A program made the position numbers and the translations under genes. A stretch of DNA of 64,000 nucleotides, from contig NC_016633.1 in assembly GCF_000236685.1 (NCBI RefSeq), positions 868,001 to 932,000 on the forward strand, written 5' to 3'. Source of the DNA: Sphaerochaeta pleomorpha str. Grapes. Its GTDB lineage: Bacteria; Spirochaetota; Spirochaetia; Sphaerochaetales; Sphaerochaetaceae. Under the pieces are notes generated by a model, which saw only the letters and a list, made by a program, of their open reading frames with translations, was not told the DNA's origin and did no database searches. Below, one piece after another: positions 49,961 through 59,360 of the stretch. Each line of letters begins with the position of its first letter. The first letter of the stretch is position 1.

Positions 49961-52933
49961 CTAACTACAAAATTCTGCTATCTGGGGGGACGGGGAAATA
50001 CTTCCATCGCAAAGGTAGTCATATAATGCATCGGATACACGCTGCTTCATTGCAAAGCGCATTGCGACAACACTCAGTGTTTGGCCCTTCTTATTGTGTT
50101 TTATTGTCTCAAAGTTGGAGAGGAAATCCATTTCCCCCAGGTAATAGAAGGCAGTCCCCTCATCATCGCTCTTTTTGACAAACAACAGGGACTTGAAGGG
50201 ACCAGCAGGGTCTTCCCCTCGAATTGCCTTCGGTTCCTTGGAATCAAGATGGACCTGATTGCGGGTCTCCCAGGCAAACTCAGACGGGGAAATGAACTTA
50301 TCCTGATAATCAATACCGGGATCAATGGATTCACTGTCCTTGTCATAGGTAACGAAAATCGGGCAAGTCATGGTCGGGTAATGCAATTTATAGCCATAGA
50401 TAGTTGAGCTTTCATCCTTCTCCCATCCAAGGAGGCGACAGACATCCTGTCTGGTATATTTGTTGTAAGGTACCAGATCGTTGGAATCCCTGTTCACCGG
50501 ATTGGAATGCAGGTACTCATAGTCTCCGAGCAACAGTATATCTTCCAGTTCTTTTTTGTAGTCATTATCGTGTAACAGATTGAGAAAGGTCTCGGTTGGT
50601 CGTACACATTCGCCTGAGACAGAACAATACGCTATTTGGCCAAATCCGTTTCTTGTAGCTTCCTGGAAGAATCCATTCCCCAATACCGAAAGAGCAGAGA
50701 GAAGCTTTGCTGTATTTGGTTTAAACCCATAGTTTTTCTCCACCTCTTGGGTAATCAAAGCAAGGGTAATTTCACTATTGCCCTTGAGGAACAGTGAAAT
50801 CACGATTGACTCATAAGGACGGAGCCCAGGGCATATGACTTTCGAGAAAAAAGTGAGGCTTTGCACATGCAACGTCGAAAGCTGAGGCTTCCAATCAGAT
50901 TCGACTTTCATTTTGAAAACTGCATAGTTCTTGCAGTTTTCTATAAACAGAAGCGGCGAAATGGAATCGAGGCGGACAAAATCCACCAAAGAGGGAACAA
51001 CACCAAGTTTCGCCCTGACTTTACAATATTCTTCTTTCAGAAATTTCAGTGAGGAGAACGATGCTCCGTTGATAGCGTGGTAAATCCTCTCCTTTGCTAT
51101 ACGGTCGAAACTGACAGTGGAAACCCCACTTAAAGGAAGACTTCCACTACCCATTACTTTGCGCAGGGAATCTTTTTTATAGGAGGAATCGCCATAGAGG
51201 GCGATGGGTATCATATAGTTATTGGTATAGTTGCCGATGATGTCGATGATGGTCAGAAATTCCTTGCCCTTGCATTTGCGCAGTCCACGCCCGATCTGTT
51301 GGACGAAGATAATTGCAGACTCGGTCGGACGAAGCAGAATTACTTGATTCAAGGAAGGAATATCAATGCCTTCATTGAATATATCCACCGCAATAAGGTA
51401 TTCGAGGCTTTCAGGCCCATCTTCGATTTCCAGTCTCCTGAAAGCATCATTCCTGCTTTCAATATCGTCCTTTCCACTGAGTGCAAGGGTTCTGAACCCC
51501 AAAATATTGAGTTTTTCAGAAAGGATGACAGCATCATCGTTTCGACTACAGAAGATCAACCCCCGTCGTCGTTTCAAACCTATACTGTATCTGTCGATAG
51601 TCTGCTGGACTCTTTTTACCCATTCATCCATCTCAAGACGGGAGAAAGTCGAGAAGTCTTCGAAGGGTTTCCCCTCTATGGTAAGGTCTGAGATACCGAA
51701 ATAATGAAACGGACAGAGCAGATCAGCCTCAAGTGCTTGGTTCAACCTGATCTCATAGGCAATGGTGTTGTCAAACAAAGCATAAATGTCAAAGCCATCG
51801 GTGCGTTCAGGGGTTGCCGTCATGCCAAGCAGGAATTTGGGTTTAAAATAATCGAGGACCTTCTGGTAAGACTGGCCACCGGAACGATGCACTTCGTCGA
51901 CCACAATATAGTCAAACCAACCTGGAGGAAACGAGTGCAAGACTTCATCTTTACTGAGCGTCTGGATCATGGAAAAGACATAATGGCAGTCCCTCTCACT
52001 CTCCCCTCCTCCCAAAAAGCCATAAGACGCATCGGTTCCAACTATCTGCTTGAAACTCTTCATCGATTCACTGGCTATCTGCTCCCTGTGGACGATATAG
52101 AGGAATCGACCGGGGCGATAGGCTTTGACATCAAAGGCACAGAGAAAGGTTTTGCCGGTGCCGGTGGCAGAGATGAGCAGGGCCTTGGTTTTTCCTTTCG
52201 CCCGGAGTGAAGCAAGCGACTTCAAGGCTTCACTCTGCATTGAATTGGGGGTAATACCGTTGATATCGGCTTCTTCACCAGGAAGAAAATCATCTGCAAA
52301 AACAGGAACATAGGGAGTGTGCACATGTACATTTTTATACAGTTTTTCATAGTGCGTGAGCCACGCCTCGCTTACTGGTACGGATAAACTCCAGGCATTA
52401 TTGAATTCCTCCTGGGTTTTTACCAGCAAATCCCCTTGTTGCAGGGAAACCAGGCGAACATTCCATTCCCGATTGGTCGCCAATGCTTCCTGGGTAAGGT
52501 TGGAACTTCCGATAACCATAGAAGCATACTCTTCCTCTCCATGGTAGAAAAGATATCCCTTCGTGTGGAAGGGTTTGCCCGAATAGACTCTGACTTCGAT
52601 ATTCGGAAATTTCTTCCACAAGTCACGTATCGCCTTAGGATCTGTAAAATTAAGATAATCAGAAGTAAGGATTTTTCCCTTCACTCCTCTTTTCTGGGCA
52701 TCACACAAAGATTGGAAAATCATGGCAAGGCCACCTGAGGTGATGAAGGCAACGGAGAAAACAAAACTGGTACATTGGTCGAGTTCTTGCAAGAGGGTGG
52801 CAAGCACTTTAGTGCGGGGAGGATCGTTGAGAACCAGATGTGGCCCGTAGTTGCCCGAACTAGGGACTGAGGCATCGATAAAACCCGAATGAAGATTTTG
52901 GGGAAGTTGTTTTCGTACTTGGTTGGTTTCCAT
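49961..52933 (-). CDS. PLD nuclease-like / superfamily 2 helicase / DUF3427 protein
   Basis: 990 residues in three parts. Residues 20-200 are a phospholipase-D-like domain with one HKD-type motif (HTKGYLFYHG followed by MVIGSSNLTQEAL). Residues 220-620 are an SF2 helicase: Walker A SATGTGKTFL, DEVH box VVDEVHRSG, motif III GMTATPERTD, and a motif VI-like VQQIGRGLRKCKGK. The C-terminal third matches DUF3427. Proteins of this build occur in restriction and defence islands. The Nudix gene ends three bases upstream of its ATG, so they are an operon. Nuclease activity is likely but unproven. Confidence 0.9.
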   Translation of the reverse strand: METNQVRKQLPQNLHSGFIDASVPSSGNYGPHLVLNDPPRTKVLATLLQELDQCTSFVFSVAFITSGGLAMIFQSLCDAQKRGVKGKILTSDYLNFTDPKAIRDLWKKFPNIEVRVYSGKPFHTKGYLFYHGEEEYASMVIGSSNLTQEALATNREWNVRLVSLQQGDLLVKTQEEFNNAWSLSVPVSEAWLTHYEKLYKNVHVHTPYVPVFADDFLPGEEADINGITPNSMQSEALKSLASLRAKGKTKALLISATGTGKTFLCAFDVKAYRPGRFLYIVHREQIASESMKSFKQIVGTDASYGFLGGGESERDCHYVFSMIQTLSKDEVLHSFPPGWFDYIVVDEVHRSGGQSYQKVLDYFKPKFLLGMTATPERTDGFDIYALFDNTIAYEIRLNQALEADLLCPFHYFGISDLTIEGKPFEDFSTFSRLEMDEWVKRVQQTIDRYSIGLKRRRGLIFCSRNDDAVILSEKLNILGFRTLALSGKDDIESRNDAFRRLEIEDGPESLEYLIAVDIFNEGIDIPSLNQVILLRPTESAIIFVQQIGRGLRKCKGKEFLTIIDIIGNYTNNYMIPIALYGDSSYKKDSLRKVMGSGSLPLSGVSTVSFDRIAKERIYHAINGASFSSLKFLKEEYCKVRAKLGVVPSLVDFVRLDSISPLLFIENCKNYAVFKMKVESDWKPQLSTLHVQSLTFFSKVICPGLRPYESIVISLFLKGNSEITLALITQEVEKNYGFKPNTAKLLSALSVLGNGFFQEATRNGFGQIAYCSVSGECVRPTETFLNLLHDNDYKKELEDILLLGDYEYLHSNPVNRDSNDLVPYNKYTRQDVCRLLGWEKDESSTIYGYKLHYPTMTCPIFVTYDKDSESIDPGIDYQDKFISPSEFAWETRNQVHLDSKEPKAIRGEDPAGPFKSLLFVKKSDDEGTAFYYLGEMDFLSNFETIKHNKKGQTLSVVAMRFAMKQRVSDALYDYLCDGSISPSPQIAEFCS

Positions 52934-52936
52934 ATC

Positions 52937-53329
52937 CTACACCAACATCCCTTCTATTGCCTGAACGAGGGGGATATCGGCATCGGCCCAGGGAACAGAG
53001 TACAATTCATCTTTGCCAAGCCACTTTGCGCAAAGGTGTTCGGACAGGACTAAATCGCCTGCAAGGATTTCACAAAGGTAGCCGCTCATCGTGATGGAAA
53101 ATGTTTTATATTGGTACTCGACCGTAGACAGGTATTTGATTACCCTGATATCGGTATCGAGTTCTTCCTTAATTTCCCTTACTATTGCTGCTTCGCCTGA
53201 CTCCCCTTCTTCCAGCTTGCCACCGGGGAATTCCCAACGTTTGGCCATTTCCCCGAAATCCTTGCGCTGGGCAGAAAAGACTTTCCCATCCTTGATCAAG
53301 ATGGCAGCAGCGACCGTAACATGTTTCAT
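52937..53329 (-). CDS. Nudix hydrolase, MutT/CTP pyrophosphohydrolase-like
   Basis: 130 residues with a complete Nudix box: FPGGKLEEGESGEAAIVREI followed by KEEL. The beginning VTVAAAILIKDGKVFSAQR is that of MutT-like (deoxy)nucleotide triphosphatases that remove 8-oxo-dGTP or modified pyrimidine nucleotides. It is co-transcribed with the PLD-helicase gene (three bases apart), a pairing I recall from other genomes, so it may act on nucleotides made or met by that system rather than in general housekeeping. Confidence 0.9.
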   Translation of the reverse strand: MKHVTVAAAILIKDGKVFSAQRKDFGEMAKRWEFPGGKLEEGESGEAAIVREIKEELDTDIRVIKYLSTVEYQYKTFSITMSGYLCEILAGDLVLSEHLCAKWLGKDELYSVPWADADIPLVQAIEGMLV

Positions 53330-53642
53330 GGCAATACAACCCCTTGCAGATCATCGTAGCAGCAGTGATGAAATTGGTCCAGGAGAAAACAAAGTTACTT
53401 TCCAGTTGCTTTCCTGTCAGGTTTCCATTAGCCCAATGTGTTTTCCGCTATCATTTGGATTGAGAAAACCCCTATTACACAATTACTGATTACAGGTACC
53501 TGTAACAAATCAGCCCAAAATGGTCGCTTTAATAAAAAGTTTACTATTTTCATTAATTATTACGGTGATTCTAACCATAATAGTTTATAAACAATGTTGA
53601 TTCTAGTGGAAATATATACTATTAGCCGATATTATTCAAAAC
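53330..53642. other. A+T-rich divergent spacer
   Basis: 313 bp between the Nudix gene and the CoiA-like gene. From about 53500 it becomes clearly A+T-rich, as is the gene that follows, which suggests the edge of acquired DNA. No ORF or hairpin that I can support. Confidence 0.4.
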
Positions 53643-54506
53643 ATGGCTAAGCAATACGGGCTCCTCATAAAATGGGCTTTAGACAGAAATAATTTGATAA
53701 AAACCCCTGATACTGCAGAAAGGGGTGAACATTATCGATGTCCTCTTTGCAAAGAATCGGTTATTTTCAGGAAAGGAAAAATTAGGGTTCCGCATTTTGC
53801 ACATAAAAAAAATGTACAGTGTACACTTGAGAGGATCAGGAAAATAGTTGCACAGTATAAGATGGTTGAGGTATTTTCTGACTGGAAAAACTCTACAGGG
53901 GAAAAACCGCAATTCCTACGGCGGTGTGGGATATGTCAGAAATGGTCTTTCCAAAACCTTTCTGACAAGGTAGATGCGATTGATTCTGATTTCCCCCTGT
54001 CTGATGGAGCTTCTGCAGATTTAGTTCTAAAGTCCAAGGACATTCCAGTAGCATTGATCTTTATTGATTTTAACCCAAATCCTTCGAAATTAAAAAATCT
54101 GCCAATAAATTTGCCTTACATTGTGGTGGACCCAAATGAAATTGTAAAAAATCCTTATATCTGGCAACCAATAAATGATCATTTCAATAAAAACATATGT
54201 ACTTCCTGTATAAAGACGAAATCTATTCTTGCCAAACAAACATATGGGATAGAGTTAAAGAAAAACAACTTTCAATTTCGAACTATTCGTTGTTGGAATT
54301 GCAATCATACTATCTTGGTGTTCTTATGGCCGATCCGGCAAAAAGAAGGGTTGGCTGCCTCTCAGAATTGTATTTCACGACCTTCAACGTTAGTTGAAAA
54401 GTATTCAGACTTTACTGGCTCCAGCTACCTTGCAAATACGTGTCCACATTGTCATTCTGTTCAAATAGAACATTATCAACAAGAGCCACGAGAATTTAAT
54501 TTCTAA
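53643..54506 (+). CDS. CoiA-like zinc-finger protein, orphan
   Basis: 287 residues. Residues 1-65 look like the N-terminal part of CoiA competence proteins: YRCPLCKESVIFRKGKIRVP then HFAHKKNVQC, a zinc finger built of Cys and His. Later come further Cys pairs (CGICQKW, CTSCIKTK, CWNCNH, CPHCHS), so several zinc sites. The middle (SDGASADLVLKSKDIPVALIFIDFN) resembles a PD-(D/E)xK-type nuclease core with an Asp and a following acidic strand, but I cannot assign the active site. The gene is A+T-rich compared with its neighbours and has no good ribosome site. Probably acquired; function unknown. Confidence 0.6.
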   Translation: MAKQYGLLIKWALDRNNLIKTPDTAERGEHYRCPLCKESVIFRKGKIRVPHFAHKKNVQCTLERIRKIVAQYKMVEVFSDWKNSTGEKPQFLRRCGICQKWSFQNLSDKVDAIDSDFPLSDGASADLVLKSKDIPVALIFIDFNPNPSKLKNLPINLPYIVVDPNEIVKNPYIWQPINDHFNKNICTSCIKTKSILAKQTYGIELKKNNFQFRTIRCWNCNHTILVFLWPIRQKEGLAASQNCISRPSTLVEKYSDFTGSSYLANTCPHCHSVQIEHYQQEPREFNF

Positions 54507-54637
54507 TGGGAGTTGTGCACTGTTTATTACCTTGAAAAGGGCCTCATAATAAAACCACTATCCAACAGTCTGATTATAGTAACTTATAATCCAGAAACAA
54601 ATAAATCATGTGTATAATAGTTGAAGTTCTGTAAAAT

Positions 54638-55366
54638 TTATCCCGCATATGCTCTGCTTGGTTCTACCAGCTCTAAAAATTCTTTTCTCCCCAACTTGAT
54701 CCCTGAGTCATTGAGCCTGTCTTGCCTGCACTCAAAGATATGCTCAAGCACCTTTTTCTTTTCATCTTTCAGACCGAAATGCAGAAACCGGTGGCAGGTG
54801 GGACAAAGGGCTAGGATATTGGCGTAGACATCCAGACTAGTATCAATTTCATTCTGGACTGCAAGCGGAATGAGATGATGCCCCTCAACATATTGCCTAT
54901 GTAATGACTGGGAAATGAATGTTTGATGTCCTCCATCTATCTCACAATGATAATCCGAGGCCTGGAATACCTGCCTGACCATAATCCTGTCCCTGCTTTG
55001 CAAAACCGTTTGTTTAGCTATCGTTGGCTGTTTGACAGGACAGGGGCAATCGATGAGTGAAAGCGAAGAGGGATGAATCAAGAAATCCTTTCCCTCGGCA
55101 AATTCCATATAACTAACAAAACCCGAACTATACATTCTGTGGCCCTTATCATTTAGGGTAACAAATATAGGGTTTTCGGTTAAAGCCTGCTTGATTTCCA
55201 ACAACTGCGAATAGGAGTCGATATCGTACAGGCTCTCGATCTGTGGATACCCCATATCTCTCAAGATTGCTGTTATTTTACGCAGGGATCGAAAGTAATG
55301 ATCAATCGTAGCTTCACTTACTTTTTTAACATTCTTCAAATACAACCCAAAGTATTCCTGTTGCAT
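54638..55366 (-). CDS. HNH endonuclease family protein
   Basis: 242 residues. The C-terminal HNH nuclease domain reads YVEGHHLIPL, an Asn in YANILALCPTCHRFLHFG, with the CxxC zinc pair partly kept (CPTC). The N-terminal 130 residues are helical and unlike known DNA-binding domains I can name; the start KNVKKVSEATIDHYFRSLRK resembles an SAM-like core-binding fold. GAGGG precedes the ATG. It stands alone on the minus strand between the CoiA-like gene and a methyltransferase gene. Defence or mobile-DNA association is likely from the family and context. Confidence 0.85.
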   Translation of the reverse strand: MQQEYFGLYLKNVKKVSEATIDHYFRSLRKITAILRDMGYPQIESLYDIDSYSQLLEIKQALTENPIFVTLNDKGHRMYSSGFVSYMEFAEGKDFLIHPSSLSLIDCPCPVKQPTIAKQTVLQSRDRIMVRQVFQASDYHCEIDGGHQTFISQSLHRQYVEGHHLIPLAVQNEIDTSLDVYANILALCPTCHRFLHFGLKDEKKKVLEHIFECRQDRLNDSGIKLGRKEFLELVEPSRAYAG

Positions 55367-55402
55367 ACCATATCCCTCAATCTTTACCAGAAAATGCTAA
55401 AC

Positions 55403-55990
55403 CTACCACTTCCTCAACACCGCATTGATCCACTTCTCCCCTGCCCTGTCTGGTCTCTGGTCAGTAGTCTGCAGGATTTCCAGCAGCTTGAACTGACCTT
55501 GTTCGCTGATAAAGGCTTGGAAGGAATCAGGGGTATAACAGGTAAAGGTCCTGCCGTCTTTGGTAAAATCCTCTTCCCTTTCCTTGAAAGAACAATATAG
55601 GATTCCTTCGTCTTTCAAAGCTTTGGAAAGACGGCCAAAAACATCTTTCATGTCTTCTCGCCGAACATGTAAAAGCGAAGCGCTTGCCCAGATGCCATCG
55701 AAACGTTCTTCGTAATCAAGCGATTCAAAACCCATTTGCCGTACAGGAATCGAAACCAATTCCCTTGTTGCTTCCACCATGGACTGCGATAGGTCAAAAG
55801 CCTCGACCTGGTATCCCATTTGCTTGAAAGCAAGACTGTCACGACCACTGCCGCACCCGGCATCAAGAATGCTCGCCATCCGAGGCAGATGGGAAAGGAA
55901 CAAGCGATATTGGTCTTTCATATCGACGGCAACCGTCGACTGTATGAACTGTTCTTTGTTTTTATCATAGTAGGAAACAGAGTCACCCAT
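55403..55990 (-). CDS. Class I SAM-dependent methyltransferase
   Basis: 195 residues; ATG at 55990 with GGAGG eight bases upstream, preferred over an in-frame TTG at 56005. Motif I is SILDAGCGSGRDSLAF, the acidic residue after strand 2 is in EAFDLSQSMVE, motif II in FDGIWASASLLHV. It belongs to the small-molecule or protein methyltransferases similar to tellurite-resistance TehB-like proteins; no DNA-target motif (NPPY/PC) is visible, so it is not a restriction-modification partner of the neighbouring HNH protein. Confidence 0.88.
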   Translation of the reverse strand: MGDSVSYYDKNKEQFIQSTVAVDMKDQYRLFLSHLPRMASILDAGCGSGRDSLAFKQMGYQVEAFDLSQSMVEATRELVSIPVRQMGFESLDYEERFDGIWASASLLHVRREDMKDVFGRLSKALKDEGILYCSFKEREEDFTKDGRTFTCYTPDSFQAFISEQGQFKLLEILQTTDQRPDRAGEKWINAVLRKW

Positions 55991-56161
55991 GGCATTTTCC
56001 TCCAAGGCATGCAGTATAACACTGATTGCAAGAGACAGGGCAACTAAAAACCTTCCCTAGGAATTGGGCACCAAATCATACAATACTTGTTTTTAGGGGG
56101 GTCACGTAAAACAGTAGCCATGCAATGCTGAAATAGCTACCTTTAGAACAGAAGGTACCAA

Positions 56162-57499
56162 ATGAAAGAAACAATAGATCATGCTACGCTCCAAACCTTT
56201 GAAGAAAGCTTTGGCGCAGACAAAAAAAACAGGGTGGCAATGCATGCCACACTAGCCAATGGAATCCTTGAAAGTTGCAAGACAGTAGAGGCAGTGGTTG
56301 AAAACCGCCACTCCTTCTCGATTACCATAGAAGCCGGAGATATCACCGACCAGAAAAAGTCGGGTCGGTGCTGGATGTTCGCAGCGCTCAATGTAATGCG
56401 CCTCGAAGTCATGGAAAAGCTCAACCTCAAAAACATGGAACTTTCCCAGGCCTATCCCTTGTTCTGGGACAAGCTGGAAAAGTCGAACCATTTTCTTGAG
56501 AACATCATCGAAACCTTGGATGAACCGCTGGAAGGCAGGGTCGTGAGTTACTTACTCAAAGACCCCCTTGGCGATGGCGGCCAGTGGGATATGTTCTCCA
56601 ACCTGATACGCAAATATGGGGTGGTTCCCAAGGAAATGATGCCAGAGAGCAAAGCATCCTCAGAAACCAAGACAATGGACAAACTCCTTACGTTGAAACT
56701 TCGCCAATTCGCCTGTGCCCTGAGAGAGGGCAACAAAGAGGGGAAAAGCCTTGAGAATCTTCGGGCATTGAAAGAAACACAGCTAACCTCCATCTACGAC
56801 ATGCTTTGCATCTCGATTGGCATTTCACCCAAGAAATTTACCTATGAAACACGAGACAAGGATGGCAAGTTCATCCGAATCTCAGATATCACTCCCCAGG
56901 ATTTCTATAGGGACTATGTTTCTATGGACCTCGATCACTATGTAAGTCTGATCAATGCACCTACTGATGACAAACCCTATGGGAAAACCTATACCGTGCA
57001 ATATCTTGGCAATGTACGTGGGGGAAAACCGGTTTGTTATCTAAATCTTCCCATCGAAGAATTGAAGAAGGCGGCAATAGCGCAGATGCAGGACGGCAAA
57101 GCCGTCTGGTTCGGTAGCGATGTGGGACAGAGCTCGGACGGGAAAAGCGGGATGATGGCCCTGAACACCTATGATCTGGAAGGACTGTTCTCCACTTCCT
57201 TCTTGATGGATAAGGCCCAGCGTCTCGATTATGGTGAGAGTCTGATGACCCATGCCATGGTCCTCACCGGCGTGAATCTCGACGATTCAGGCAAGCCGAA
57301 CCGTTGGCGAGTCGAGAATAGCTGGGGCGATGAACATGGGGAAAAAGGATTCTTTGTCATGAGCGATGACTGGTTCAATGAATTCACCTACCAGATCGTT
57401 GTAGACATCAAATACCTGAACGAAGAACAACGGGCCCTGTTGAAACAGAAACCCATTGTTCTCAAGCCCTGGGACCCCATGGGCAGCCTCGCACTGTAA
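56162..57499 (+). CDS. pepC: Aminopeptidase C / bleomycin hydrolase (C1 family)
   Basis: Cytoplasmic cysteine aminopeptidase, 445 residues, usually a hexamer with its active sites inside. The triad is Cys70 (QKKSGRCWMFAALN), His364 (SLMTHAMVLTG) and Asn386 (RVENSWGDEHGEKGFF). AFPLFWDKLEKSN-like text (AYPLFWDKLEKSNHFL) and KYGVVPKEMMPES are typical of PepC. The C-terminus ends GSLAL, the short tail that in this family reaches into the active site to make it an aminopeptidase. Own transcription unit, closed by a terminator. Confidence 0.96.
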   Translation: MKETIDHATLQTFEESFGADKKNRVAMHATLANGILESCKTVEAVVENRHSFSITIEAGDITDQKKSGRCWMFAALNVMRLEVMEKLNLKNMELSQAYPLFWDKLEKSNHFLENIIETLDEPLEGRVVSYLLKDPLGDGGQWDMFSNLIRKYGVVPKEMMPESKASSETKTMDKLLTLKLRQFACALREGNKEGKSLENLRALKETQLTSIYDMLCISIGISPKKFTYETRDKDGKFIRISDITPQDFYRDYVSMDLDHYVSLINAPTDDKPYGKTYTVQYLGNVRGGKPVCYLNLPIEELKKAAIAQMQDGKAVWFGSDVGQSSDGKSGMMALNTYDLEGLFSTSFLMDKAQRLDYGESLMTHAMVLTGVNLDDSGKPNRWRVENSWGDEHGEKGFFVMSDDWFNEFTYQIVVDIKYLNEEQRALLKQKPIVLKPWDPMGSLAL

Positions 57500-57523
57500 G
57501 AATAGAAATCATAAAAAATATGC

Positions 57524-57560
57524 AAAGCTCCTGCCTTCCTTCTGGAAACAGGAGCTTTTT
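57524..57560 (+). terminator. Intrinsic terminator of pepC
   Basis: AAAGCTCCTG (57524-57533) pairs with CAGGAGCTTT (57549-57558), 15-base loop, and the T-run continues. The remaining 57561-57806 spacer shows nothing I can identify. Confidence 0.85.
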
Positions 57561-57806
57561 CTTGACTGGGAAAAGAAATTAAAAACCTTTCGGTTCGAGC
57601 CCCCCTTTCCCTGCATCGCAAAGCCCCCCAAACGAAGTGCAGCAATGCAAGTATAATTCATGTCTGGGGGGATACCTTATCAATTTCTAGATACTAGGGA
57701 AATCAAAACACAATACCCTTTGGTTACATTTTCTCTTGTCCCTGTATGGATTGTAGCAATCTTGCAAGTATTTTTATGAAGTAATCCTTAATAGGCAAGC
57801 ATTTCT

Positions 57807-59360
57807 TCAGGCCAACTCACCCGCCGCCTTGATCTTCACCCTGCTGGTATTTCCAGGGTAGTAAGCAAGAGGAACATCCTCCACATCGATAATCTCAACA
57901 GTCTCTTTTTGTGCCCCACTTGCTACGGCCAAGGCAATTGCCTCGTTCTTTGCAAGTTCCAAGGCCTGGGCGCGGGGAATCTTGTCAAAGGAAACAAGCT
58001 TCTCATAGGTACCGCTGACTTTGGAAATGGCAGACCCGATTGCATTGGCAGTCCCGAAATGATTGGGAGTCTGCACGCTCTTGGCTCCTACCAGGTCCTT
58101 CGGGATGATAATAGAACCACCACCGACAAGGATGACATCCATCGGCTCTGACGAAATCTTGATTGCATCCAGATTGTCCTCGACCATTGCCTGAATGGTT
58201 TCCATACCCTTTCGGACCAACTCTGCACTCAAATGGGCTACCTTGGAAGGATCGCCAAGGGTAACCATCTTGGCAGCAACTGCCAAATCGGTAGCGGTGA
58301 GCACATCGCCACCAAAGATCAGGGCTTTTTCTGCTATTTGGTATCCTACGCTGTCTGGACCTACTGTCACACTGCCATCTTCGTACTGCCGTACAATAGA
58401 ACCTCCGCCAAGACCGATGGAAATGACATCAGGCATACGGAAATTGGTCCGCACTCCCCCGATGGAAACAGCCACCCCGCTCTCCCGGGGAAATCCATTC
58501 TGGATAACCCCGATATCGGTGGTGGTGCCACCGACGTCGATTACCACCGATTCCTTGATTGAACACAGGTAGTCTGCTCCCCTGATACTGTTCGTCGGGC
58601 CACAGGCAATCGTAAGGATCGGGTAACGGCGTGCATGTTCCACTGTCATAAGAGTACCGTCGTTCTGTGACAGGTAGAGCTCTGCATTCACCAGCCCCTC
58701 TTGCTTCAGAGAGGCATCGAATCCCTCGGTAAAGGTCTTTGCAACCTTGTGCAAAGCTGCATTGAGAATGGTAGCGTTTTCCCGCTCGACAAGACCCATC
58801 GAACCGATCTCGCTGGAGATGGATACATGGATATCATCGCCCATTACCTCATGGCAAAGCAGAGCTGCCTCTTTTTCCTGTTCATTGCGTACACAACCAA
58901 AAACACAGCTTATCGCTACTGCCTCAACCTTTCCTTTGAGACTGGCAAAAAAAGACCGTGCACCTTCTTTGTCAAACGGGGCAATCTCCTTGCCATCATA
59001 CTCATAGCCACCACCAACGATGGCCGTTGCCAGAGAGACTTCCTGCAAAGCCTCTGCCCAGTCAATCATCGGAGGAATGGCAACAGAGGCAGGGGCCCCG
59101 ATTCTCAGTATTCCTATCTTTGAGAGATGCTTGCGCTCGACAATGGCATTGGTACATTGGGTGGTTCCCAACATTGCTTTTGTTATGAGCGTCCTGTCAA
59201 TCTTGGAGACAGAGAGAATTGCACGCAAAGCCTCAAGGATTCCGCTGGAGATATCAGCGCTCGTAGGTTGCTTGATATCGGCAACCACCTTGAGGTTTTC
59301 GTCAATCAAGACTGCGTCGGTATTTGTTCCCCCGACATCGATTCCCAGACGATAGTGCAT
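57807..59360 (-). CDS. hyuA: Hydantoinase/oxoprolinase family protein (HyuA-like)
   Basis: 517-residue ATP-dependent cyclic-amide hydrolase subunit with an actin-like ATPase fold. The two phosphate loops are LGIDVGGTNTDAVLID at the N-terminus and VIDVGGTTTDIGVIQNG in the middle; TQCTNAIVERK and GLGGGSIVRQYEDG are further family marks. It lacks the separate HyuB half, so substrates may be hydantoins, oxoproline-like amides or acetone-type compounds. Its ATG shares one base with the DUF917 stop (TAATG), so the genes are coupled. Last gene of the permease-DUF917-hyuA operon. Confidence 0.9.
   Translation of the reverse strand: MHYRLGIDVGGTNTDAVLIDENLKVVADIKQPTSADISSGILEALRAILSVSKIDRTLITKAMLGTTQCTNAIVERKHLSKIGILRIGAPASVAIPPMIDWAEALQEVSLATAIVGGGYEYDGKEIAPFDKEGARSFFASLKGKVEAVAISCVFGCVRNEQEKEAALLCHEVMGDDIHVSISSEIGSMGLVERENATILNAALHKVAKTFTEGFDASLKQEGLVNAELYLSQNDGTLMTVEHARRYPILTIACGPTNSIRGADYLCSIKESVVIDVGGTTTDIGVIQNGFPRESGVAVSIGGVRTNFRMPDVISIGLGGGSIVRQYEDGSVTVGPDSVGYQIAEKALIFGGDVLTATDLAVAAKMVTLGDPSKVAHLSAELVRKGMETIQAMVEDNLDAIKISSEPMDVILVGGGSIIIPKDLVGAKSVQTPNHFGTANAIGSAISKVSGTYEKLVSFDKIPRAQALELAKNEAIALAVASGAQKETVEIIDVEDVPLAYYPGNTSRVKIKAAGELA

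Noticed and set aside
55403-55990. Methyltransferase as restriction-modification partner of the HNH protein
   Set aside because: No target-base motif of DNA methyltransferases and no target-recognition region; it resembles small-molecule methyltransferases.
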